From Trematomus loennbergii (Eukaryota; Chordata; Actinopteri; Perciformes; Nototheniidae): DNA of 64,000 nt. This document shows, one piece after another, positions 57,201-64,000 of the stretch. The notes beneath the pieces were generated by a model that did no database searches, was not told the DNA's origin, and saw only the letters and a list, made by a program, of their open reading frames with translations. Both the position numbers and the translations under genes were made by a program. Location of the stretch: positions 17,089,934-17,153,933 of the forward strand of contig JAAOOA010000033.1 in NCBI GenBank assembly GCA_012861695.1, read 5' to 3'. Within the stretch, counting starts at the first letter, position 1, and every line of letters starts with the position of its first letter.

Positions 57201-60088
57201 ACTTATCTATACTCTCAAAGCCACCAGACTCATTTTGCAGTTAAGTTGTTGGCATTTATTTGACCACAGTTACTCAAAACAAGAGAACAATGTAGCTACA
57301 ACACATGCTGGATCTACTGCATTTGAGGACCCTATTTGGATTTAATGGCACACAATCATGCAACTGAATCATGAAATTCTCAGCCGGCTTTTGCTTTCTT
57401 AATCTCCCTTATCCTGAAAGCCAATCAAATTAGTTTAAAACGGTTACAAATAGAAAGGAAATTATATTGGCCGTTAAAGCTACAGCCCCTCTACCAACAT
57501 TTTGAACAGAAGATTCAAAAATGCTTTCTAACAATGCAACACAATATCTACATGTTTAGGTTACTCAGGTTTTGTGATGCTGTTTCAGCACAATAAGCAA
57601 AGCAGTATGACTGGGCCAAACTCTATTTTAAATTGAATTTGACCTGTACTTGACTGACTGCTGACAGTAAACACTAAACACTTCTCTATCCCTAACCCCA
57701 GGATAAAGGCGGTGCTGACGGCGCAGGCAGAGGCCGACAAGATCCGCCTCATCGGTGAAGCAGAGGCCTCCTCCATTGAAGTCATTGGAAAGGCAGAGGC
57801 TTTGAGGATGAAGCTGAAGGCTGAAGCCTACCAGCAGTACGGAGAGGCTGCCAAGACGGCCCTGGTGCTGGAGGCTCTGCCCCTGGTGGGTGATATTCAG
57901 TTTAACTCCACTGGTGTAAAAACATCTGGGAAGTCTGGTTTATTGGTCTGTTTACCCAACGTCTTCAGCACCAGAGGTTTGGCACCAAAGTCGTCAGTGT
58001 TCTTAAAAAAGCTTTTTTCCCTTGTGAACGCTAACAATTAAACACATTCTTTCAGACATAATCATAGTTGGTTGATTAACCATTGTGCATCCCTTTATAG
58101 TAATTTGCCTTGATGTCACTAGCTTTTAAAGAGTGCACTAAGACTGAGTCCTTATCCCTTCACTGCATGTCTCCCCCTTTCTCCTCTTTTCTGTCTATCT
58201 TCAGCCATACTATGATCAAAACACATCAATATTTCCAAAATGTTCAGAATATTATCCCTTTAATTGGCCATTAGTTGAAATAATGCCATTGTTTTATAGT
58301 TATCTTTTCACAGTTATAGCTTGTAATTGCCCTATAGGGAAATACATGAACAGATGGCTCAATCTGGACAAAATATTAAAAAAAATGTTTGAAGCCAGGG
58401 ATCAAAATTGAAAGCCTTATATAATAAAACACATGATGTAATGATCCCGGCGGTAGATCAAAATGGTGTATTTAATGGTGACATTTCTGTCCTTAAGTGT
58501 CCGACTGTCTGTGTTTTGGCTACAAATGTATTATTGACATGGTATAGGAGCCAGAATTATTGAAATAGTATTACATTATAAATCAACTGCATTAAACATA
58601 GTGCAGTTGTCATGTCCTTATGTAAAAAATAAGTCAATGTGAAGAGAAAAACTCTGCCAATAGTTAATACTTCCAAAACCTACATTTTCTTATGTTGCCC
58701 TAACATGCCTGGCTTATTAAAAATCAAGTAACCCTTCCGCCTTACAGATGCTAGTATTTATTTTTCACATTTAGGGTAATGCTATTCTCCCACACTTTCT
58801 CAACATGGTGTTTTTTAAAAGCATTTCACTGGTAAGGCCTGATGACTTGGGTACAAATATTTCAGTCACATATTGGCGAGGAGAAAACTGGACAAAACTC
58901 CCACGTGTTTTTGTGAATAAAGAATAAATATGTTCATGTCAATTCCTGTCATGTATGGTAATATGAGGAGTGTTTTGTCAGTGAAGTAACAGATGCTCTT
59001 GTGTTTTACCAGATTGCCAGTGCGGTGGCTGCGCCGCTTGCTAGGACCGGCGAGATTGTCATCCTGAGTGGAGAGGGCAGCCGTGTGACCGGAGAGCTGA
59101 ACCGGCTGTTAGCTGAACTCCCCGTCTCCGTCAACGCCCTCACCGGGGTGGATCTGACTAAGGTGAGACACTACTCCATATCATCAGACCTTTTATCTCC
59201 AGTGGCAGCTCTACGGCGGTCTTATGATTGCTGGAAAATGTCAGCGGTTATTCTTCTTCAACAACAAAAAGGAATAAAAAGCAGCCATGAAAATGTTGTC
59301 AGTCTAAATATTTAAGAGAATATATTGTAGAATAAAACATAATTACAACAGCTGAGAGGGAATTAGCATTTGTCCTCTCCTGTGTTTATATAGGCTTTTG
59401 TGCATGTGAATGGTCTGCAAAGGCTAAAATCCCTGTGTTGCATCCAGTGCGAGTTTTCTCCCCCCCCTCTTGAAACGCCTCCATTGGACTCCTTATTTTA
59501 TTTACGTAACAAAATTACATTACTATGTAAACAGGCACTTCAATTGGTTAGTGCTTCAACACATTGTACGTGATAGGCTAAGGAGTGGGACATCTCTTAA
59601 TCGGTGTACCAATCACAAACGAGCCAGCCAGCTAACCAATCAGAGCAGAAAGGGCTCTGGTTTCAGACAGAGGGTGAAAAGAGAGCTTTAGCACAGGCAG
59701 TTTGAGGGGGATAAAGACCTTTTGACATTAAAGCATGTAAACATGTCACAGTAGAGGCATAACAAATACAAATATGAACCTGAAAATGAGCGTAATACGG
59801 CCCTTTAACAATCCTTGAGACCTTGTTCTTGCTCCTTGCACTCAAATGTTCTAATTGAGTTTTCAATAAGTCAGTGTCTGATCACTTATTGTGCCCATAC
59901 CTTTAAATGCTCCGGCTCTTCTACGGGCTGGTTGTTGAGTACGACAGGGAGGATGTTTCTGGTTCCACTTTGTCTTGTTTGGCATTATAAGGCCTTTTTA
60001 TTTACTCCTCTTTCCCCCCCGTCCTCTGTTCCCACAGATCCCGATGCTGCAGAAGTTGATGAACCCGCAGAGCCAAACCGCCATCTGA
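39209..60088 (+). CDS. flot2: Flotillin-2 (reggie-1), with alternative third coding exon
   Basis: Coding exons: 39209-39257, 46468-46549, 49262-49352 or 49846-49936 (alternatives), 53636-53759, 55613-55731, 55824-55937, 56077-56196, 56282-56496, 57702-57885, 59013-59162 and 60038-60088. The product is 432 aa against 428 in human FLOT2, and all joins are GT-AG with matching phases. It starts [20 protein letters not shown], keeping myristoylated Gly2 and palmitoylated Cys4, Cys19 and Cys20. The SPFH/PHB domain spans about residues 5-170. A coiled-coil flotillin domain rich in Glu-Ala repeats follows (about 185-365). Flotillin-2 hetero-oligomerises with flotillin-1 on the inner face of the plasma membrane and endosomes, organising lipid microdomains. 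The C-terminus ([12 protein letters not shown]...) differs from the human tail. Exon 3b matches the usual vertebrate sequence best. Confidence 0.97.
40720..42420. mobile_element. Non-autonomous TIR element B
   Basis: The left end ATTACCCCATTCACACCAA and the right end, read on the other strand as ATTACCCCTTTCACACCAA, are inverted. Further in, both arms carry GCTAGAGC/GGAGCT motifs and a second TTCACACCGC. The element is 1.7 kb and includes a nested 570-bp MITE (40931-41500). No coding frame is convincing. The target duplication is unclear. Confidence 0.7.
40931..41500. mobile_element. TTA-flanked MITE, copy 1 (nested in element B)
   Basis: It is 570 bp, with ends CGGGCCGTCTCCACAGCAGC and the inverted GCTGCTGTGGAGACGGTCCG. 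The direct repeat TTA flanks both sides (40928-40930 and 41501-41503). A 3-bp TWA duplication is the signature of PIF/Harbinger movement. A second copy in inverse orientation is at 43162-43738. Confidence 0.85.
42654..44160. mobile_element. TTAA-flanked element A, copy 2 (inverse orientation)
   Basis: It is flanked by TTAA at 42650-42653 and 44161-44164. It begins AGGACACCTATCATGC and ends GCATGATAGGTCCCCT, which is copy 1 (33842-34831) in reverse. It is 1,507 bp; removing the nested 577-bp MITE leaves about 930 bp, against 990 bp in copy 1. The difference is a segment of about 63 bp present in copy 1 exactly where the MITE sits here. Confidence 0.85.
43162..43738. mobile_element. TTA-type MITE, copy 2 (nested in element A copy 2)
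   Basis: It is 577 bp, with ends CGGAGCGTCCACACAGCAGC and the inverted GCTGCTGTGTGGACGCTCCG. TTA is present on the left (43159-43161). The right flank reads GGAGGG with no TTA, so one target copy has been lost together with adjacent element A sequence. It is homologous along its length to 40931-41500, in the opposite orientation. Confidence 0.85.
44440..44635 (+). mobile_element. LINE/SINE-like 3' tail
   Basis: ACAGCACATTGGTCTGGAGG, then AAGTGCTATAAATAAAGTTGG and a GATTG repeat, match a common 3' end of fish non-LTR elements. The upstream extent is uncertain. Confidence 0.5.
46550..49261 (+). other. flot2 intron 2
   Basis: The donor is GTAAGG. The intron leads into alternative exon 3a through a TGCCTGCCTGCCTGCGTAG acceptor. 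A dispersed repeat fills 48250-48990. Otherwise nothing is recognised. Confidence 0.8.
48250..48990 (-). mobile_element. Dispersed retrotransposon-like repeat with (CAAT)n end
   Basis: An (ATCA)n tract at 48271-48299 leads into TTTATTTATATAGCCCAATA, CCTCTGTCCTTAGACCCTC and later AGCCTATAGCAGCAAAACTA. All of these are pieces of a repeat very common in teleost genomes. The short tandem at the left suggests the 3' end of a minus-strand non-LTR copy. The 189-codon minus-strand frame through it is not protein-like. Confidence 0.6.
49262..49352 (+). CDS. flot2: flot2 alternative exon 3a
   Basis: This 91-nt exon encodes residues 44-74 of one isoform: [17 protein letters not shown] then [14 protein letters not shown]. 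It starts in the same phase as exon 3b, has a GTAATG donor, and lies 493 bp before 3b. Eighteen of 31 residues are identical to 3b. It departs from the usual vertebrate flotillin-2 sequence at ILCRCEN and VPLD, and adds a cysteine at position 54. Confidence 0.85.
49846..49936 (+). CDS. flot2: flot2 alternative exon 3b (canonical-like)
   Basis: This 91-nt exon encodes residues 44-74: [17 protein letters not shown] then [14 protein letters not shown]. This is nearly identical to human FLOT2 in this part of the SPFH domain, so it is the ancestral-type version. The acceptor is CATTCTTCAACAG and the donor is GTAAAT. Confidence 0.93.
49937..53635 (+). other. flot2 intron between exon 3b and exon 4
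   Basis: No exon is seen inside. A MITE-like segment lies at 50101-50611. The remainder (50620-53635) is A+T-rich with no recognised element or coding frame. Confidence 0.75.
50101..50611. mobile_element. Probable MITE
   Basis: The left end AGCCCTGTGTCCATGTGGCG and the right end, GCTATTTGGACACGGGCC, are roughly inverted (GTGTCCA/TGGACAC). TAA follows or precedes both ends, which would fit a 3-bp duplication. Ends are imperfect. Confidence 0.45.
53850..54010. mobile_element. Truncated MITE (GGCCCTATTATGC family), left part
   Basis: It begins TTAAAGAGGCCCTATTATGC and contains GGCTTTTGTGCATGTACATG and CTGCAAAGGCTAAAATCCCA. The same internal text recurs at 59388-59806. The right end of this copy is not found. 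Confidence 0.65.
54688..54905 (+). mobile_element. tRNA-derived SINE
   Basis: The head is tRNA-like with an RNA polymerase III A box (TGGCGCAGTGG, 54697-54707) and B box (GTTCGAGTCC, 54742-54751). It continues with GTGTCCCTGGGCAAGACACT and ends in a TCGCTTTGGATAAAAGCGTC tail, which is the L2-like 3' tail shared by many fish SINEs. It is not a functional tRNA: the cloverleaf is poor and the body continues into SINE sequence. Confidence 0.85.
54985..55090. mobile_element. Dispersed teleost repeat (AAGTACTT-type), fragment
   Basis: TTTACTTGAGTAAAAGTATG and GTACAGTAAAAGTACTCAAT match the repeat at 63373-63610. Confidence 0.5.
56549..57250. mobile_element. TTAA-type MITE (third family member) split by a nested MITE
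   Basis: It starts TTAAAGGGATAGTACGAATG and ends near GCCACCAGACTCATTTTGC, matching the reverse of the family seen at 11955-12231 and 23495-23757 (ATGGAGTCTGGTGGC). It is interrupted at 56808-57189 by another element. It lies in flot2 intron 8. Confidence 0.6.
56808..57189. mobile_element. TTAA-flanked 382-bp MITE, nested
   Basis: Perfect 13-bp inverted ends AGGTGGGGTAGGT / ACCTACCCCACCT are bordered by TTAA at 56804-56807 and 57190-57193. There is no coding frame. A fragment of the interior (GGATGGCCTACCTG) also occurs near 18127. Confidence 0.88.
57886..59012 (+). other. flot2 intron 9
   Basis: The donor is GTGGGT and the acceptor is TTTTACCAG. Read-through of exon 9 stays open to 58041, giving a possible intron-retained end, but that tail has no conservation signal that I can see. 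No repeats are recognised. Confidence 0.7.
59388..59806. mobile_element. MITE (GGCCCTATTATGC family), right part
   Basis: It contains AGGCTTTTGTGCATGTGAAT and CTGCAAAGGCTAAAATCCC, and ends GCGTAATACGGCCCTTTAA, the inverse of the left end at 53850. The left terminus is missing. It is non-coding and lies in flot2 intron 10. Confidence 0.65.
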
Positions 60089-61739
60089 GGAATCAGGCCA
60101 GAGACTCCCAACCTTCTGACATTTATCTGCCTCAAGCATGAAAAGAGTTTTGTCAGCCTCTGACCCCTTATGCAACTGCCTTTTGACCAGAAACACTTGA
60201 CACCAACCAAGAGTTTTTTTTAAATATTTTTAAGAGGTTATTAATTTTCTAAAGAATACAACAAAAAGCTGGGGCCTTAACTTCTATAGGACCAGACTAT
60301 GTATCTTCTTTTGTTTTTGATTTTAGTTTTTAGACATGTTGATTATTATCACACTGCACTAGATAGCTAGGATTATATGCTGCAATCCTGTTGAGTCCTA
60401 CAAGTCCTCCGAAACAGATGCTTTTAAAGGAGACATGGATGTGAGTTGACCCACTTTCAATATGGTGGATTTAAACATTATTTTAACAAGGAGAAAATCC
60501 ACAGTTTCAGTAGTAGGTGAAAGAAAGAGTCCACAACTTTAAGGCCAAATCTGAATATTGTCTTCTTGGAGTGCTCCACTTCCCAGTCGGATGTTTTCAT
60601 CCTCAATCAGTGAATTAGCTAGTAGTAGACTGAGCCCGCTGTGGAATAGGCAGCTTTAATTCCCTCTTTTGCTTTTAAAACTAGTATTTTTTCTAGATAA
60701 TTAACTCTTACACAGAGAGAATTGATGGATTACCAAACCTCTGTTACATTTAATGGTCGCTAGATCTCCACCCACTGTGATTGTAATATTTTTGCAGTCA
60801 TATTTGGATCACTTGTATGATAATTCTTACCTTGCGTCATGTTGCCCGTCTCCTCTTTCCGATGTACAGTGCCTGTTCACCACTCAAGTGCCCAAACCTT
60901 AGGACGGTGGTTTGGCTTTTAGTTGGGTTTATATCAGAGTATATCACTGTGTTATATGATGTTTTAATATTGCTCCCTGTTCTCATAACATCTGCTTTTA
61001 CTAACTACTGTGTCTACTTTTCGCGTATTTGTATACAGATTTAACACAAAGCCATACTTGGAGAAGACTAGCCTTAAGACATGACCCCGGAGTCTGAGCT
61101 TTAAATCATTTTATTTTGTAGTTTCCCCGAATGTCACGTTTTGTAACTCTAAACAGTGACCCCTCGCCTCTATGTTGCCTCTGTGTCGCTTATCTGACTT
61201 AAGTGTCATGAAGTTGGAAGATAAGCATGTGATCAGTAAACACGCTAATGGGGTTTGTGCTCGGGCAGTTTGGTAAATGTAATGTCGAGCAGACAGGGTA
61301 ATGGAAGTTTTTTGCAAATGAAACTTTTTTCCCTTTCTAATAAGGTTAATCTAATTCCTCCATATAGTCTGTTACAATAATTTTAATGCTAAATTGTGAA
61401 ATGCCTAAATGTTTCAGTGTTGCATCATCACTCGAAGCACAGTGTGCACCAGTTTCCACCTCTAGATGGCAGGAGAGTCTCAGGATTAGTGAGCCAGTTG
61501 TTGCTGCCTGTACGTTTTAACCTTTTATTTTTTATATCACACTGCATTTTATTTGTGCCATCTTTCAATCAGCTTGCAAGTAAATAAGGCTAACCTTTTT
61601 TTTTACGTGTTTTGCTTCTGATTAATCACATCATGAATCATGAACCACTTGACAGAATCTGTGACAATTTGTTATGTTTTGTTTTGCCACTGACTGTTTA
61701 AAAGTTATTATAGTCACGCCATTTTCTTCATTTTCTGTG

Positions 61740-61745
61740 AATAAA
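61740..61745 (+). terminator. Candidate proximal polyadenylation signal for flot2
   Basis: A canonical AATAAA follows 1.65 kb after the flot2 stop codon. Confidence 0.45.
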
Positions 61746-62840
61746 CATGAGGCTTGTGGCTTGTTTGGTCTGAGAACATGTCTGTTTTTGAACTCTGCCT
61801 GGTTCTCATGTGTTTCTGCAACTACTTTCCCTGCTGTAAATGTTGGTAAAACGCTGCCTGGCTTACCGTAGATATTATAATATTAAAGTGTCGGTGTGTA
61901 AACTCTGTACCGTCATTTCTATTAGCTATTAGCTTTTAGCAAGCGATAAGCAGGATCTAATATCCATAAACCTGACCAAGATCACCTGATCATACTGTCC
62001 CATTTCCAAACTGCAGCCAGACGTTTACAGCAAAATATCATTTTATAACCTGCTTCAATATAGGTAATAAACATATTGTCATCTTTATTTTTTAATACAT
62101 GTATGGGAAGTCATGCAGAAAGTCTGACATTCTGAGTGGCCACTCCCATTTTGTCTTTATATATTTTAGTTTATTAAAAACTGTGTTTGTTGGGCAAAGG
62201 TTAAAGCATCCAAATTAACAACTTTATCATTATATGTAACGCTTATTTCATTAAGAAAGTACATTTTTGTTTCTGTACAGTGCTTTTGTTAAATAATGAA
62301 GAGGTCATTCATACTTAAATGAGCAGTTTGTTCGCTATTTATCATAAACTGTAGATTTCTAATGGGATATTCTATTGTGAATTTACTGTAAAAACAAACG
62401 TATGTATTATGCATATATGATGTTCAGCTGTTTCTACCTTTCTCTGTTTTATGTACTTTTCAACATTCTGTACTGCAAATGTACAAAGGAACACAGATAT
62501 GTATCTAGTTAGATGATACATATACATTTAGTATTTACCAGATAATGTTTTGGCCATTATATCGTGTGCCAACATTTATAATTTCTTTATCTAATCAGAA
62601 TAGTCAAATTTCTGTTGCCGAGTGGCATTTTAGAGGAGGATGTGGTGAAAGACCAAACACTAAAAGACCTACGCCTTAACTCTTCATCTGACACACGTCC
62701 GTCTGTCGTCTGTAAATCATCTCTGTTAAAATGATATTGTGGCTTCTCATGTTCCACTGGCCTTTTGGAGAACTGATCCAGCATGGCATTTCAAGCACGT
62801 GTTCATGTTACTATGTGTGTGTTTTGCCGTTTTGCCCTAT

Positions 62841-62846
62841 AATAAA
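62841..62846 (+). terminator. Candidate distal polyadenylation signal for flot2
   Basis: A canonical AATAAA in CCCTATAATAAACG is followed by a T/G-containing stretch. It is the last good signal before the sequence changes to repeat-like DNA. Confidence 0.45.
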
Positions 62847-62865
62847 CGTTATACCACTTCCTGGT

Positions 62866-64000
62866 TGACTCGCTGTCTGGCTCTTATTGGACATAAAATA
62901 GTGACAAACTGAGGGTCAGCAACCCTCCTAAAGACAGTTCATATTCATCCTGCAGAGGGCAGTCATCACAAATACTAACAGGACCCCAAACACTACTGCT
63001 GCTAAGAAATATCAACCATAACAAATACCAGGTTCACTACTTTATTACAAATAAGAATTGTAATGATAAATGAAGTCATAGAACTGATCACAAGGTAATC
63101 ATGCCTTGAAAAAACATCATTGAGAATTTGATTTGGTCTGTACACATGTTGTTCACTGGTGCACAATGCCTACATGTTTCCATTATCATACACTTACTTT
63201 CTTTGAAGAGGTAACTTATCTTCCTGGGTGAAAGAAATACAAATACCATACAATAATGTAAAAGAACTCTGTTACAGGTAAAAGTACTGCATGCAAGATC
63301 CCACAGTTAGACATAAAACACTTATCTTGTTTAAAAAAAATATATTCACATAGATACGTTTTATACCTCTGTCATGCAGTGTTGGAAAGTAACTAAGTAC
63401 ATTTACTCAAGTACTGTTCTTAAGTACATTTATGAGGTTCACATACTTTACTTGAGTATTTCTATTTTATGCTACTTTATACTTCTACTTCACTACATTT
63501 TGGCAGCAAATATTTGACTTTTTACTTTACTACATTTATTTACAACATTAGTTTGTTACTTTTGCAGGTTCAAACTATTATTACAGAAAATAAATCAACA
63601 AGTACATTATGATGTACTGTTATGGAAGGAGGCAGTATAAAAACATATGTAACAGTGACACAGCTGGAAACATGTGGAGGCCACATGGAGGATGGAGAAC
63701 ACACACTACATGATGTAATGGCATCAAGATTACATTTAATTGTTTAAGAAAAGCTCTCTCCCCTTCACCAAACGGCAGCAGTTGTTTGATATTAAACTGT
63801 TGCATCAGAGCGGCTTCCTGCCTGAGACACACGTGCTGCAGAATGAAACTCTTATCTGAGCGCACAGTGGAGATGTGTGGAGCGTTTGTGCAGCAGATAA
63901 ACAGACAAACCACCCAGATAGTCCCACCTCCATCTTTATCTGCGCCTGCAGGAGGGCTCACACCCACAGCCCAACTAGGGAGTGGGTTACCATGGTAACT
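62866..64000. other. Downstream intergenic region
   Basis: No gene is recognised. A dispersed teleost repeat lies at 63373-63610. A minus-strand frame of 115 codons (63620-63967) has no family I know and no splice or start support. Confidence 0.5.
63373..63610. mobile_element. Dispersed teleost repeat (AAGTACTT-type)
   Basis: This is the clearest copy here: GTGTTGGAAAGTAACTAAGT, ACTCAAGTACTGTTCTTAAG, TACTTTATACTTCTACTTC and TTTTTACTTTACTACATTTA. It is abundant in percomorph genomes and has no coding frame. Its class is not assigned. Confidence 0.6.

Larger units (their letters stand above)
60089..62865 (+). other. flot2 3' UTR and downstream sequence
   Basis: After the stop codon there is a long stretch without recognised repeats. 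AATAAA occurs at 61740-61745 and 62841-62846 and ATTAAA near 61884. Any of these could end the transcript, so alternative 3' UTRs of about 1.7 and 2.8 kb are possible. Confidence 0.55.

Noticed and set aside
63620..63967. Minus-strand 115-codon frame at the window end
   Set aside because: No recognisable domain, no splice context, and it is adjacent to repeat DNA.

Overview
This is vertebrate nuclear DNA, almost certainly from a ray-finned (teleost, probably percomorph) fish. The protein-coding content is three multi-exon genes with GT-AG introns and vertebrate-type exon structure. The rest is A+T-rich intronic and intergenic DNA packed with fish-type DNA transposons, MITEs, SINE/LINE tails and (CA)n/(CTCA)n microsatellites. 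No prokaryotic operons, CRISPR arrays or canonical RNA genes were seen. Gene models were built by hand: exon joins were chosen so that splice phases and family motifs both agree.

Layout. (1) 1-5.8 kb is a repeat-rich 5' flank. It holds a decayed PIF/Harbinger transposase fragment (minus strand), tandem-repeat DNA, a LINE tail, and a roughly 1.06 kb fold-back element with a 9-bp direct flank, ending about 380 bp before the first gene. (2) 5.83-22.57 kb (+) is dhrs11, a short-chain dehydrogenase/reductase of 7 coding exons and 255 aa, with a 13 kb first intron. (3) 24.60-32.15 kb (-) is an SLC6-family Na+/Cl- dependent transporter of 13 coding exons (about 580 aa). Its exon 8 appears to lack one base, which breaks the frame. 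(4) 32.2-39.2 kb is transposon-rich intergenic DNA. It includes a hAT transposase C-terminus, the start of a Harbinger Myb/SANT protein, and a TIR element carrying a CGGBP1-like zinc-finger exon. (5) 39.21-60.09 kb (+) is flot2 (flotillin-2/reggie-1), with 11 coding positions and 432 aa. Its third coding exon exists as two tandem homologous 91-nt versions that must be mutually exclusive to keep the frame. Intron 1 carries a nest of at least four transposons. (6) 60.09-64 kb is the flot2 3' UTR and downstream repeats.

The three genes do not form a pathway. dhrs11 and flot2 both lie in human 17q11-q12, so their proximity fits conserved synteny. The most interesting signals are the flot2 duplicated exon pair, the single-base lesion in the SLC6 gene, the CGGBP1-like element with its subterminal CGCATA motif clusters, and the nested, oppositely oriented TTAA- and TTA-flanked elements between 33.8 and 44.2 kb.
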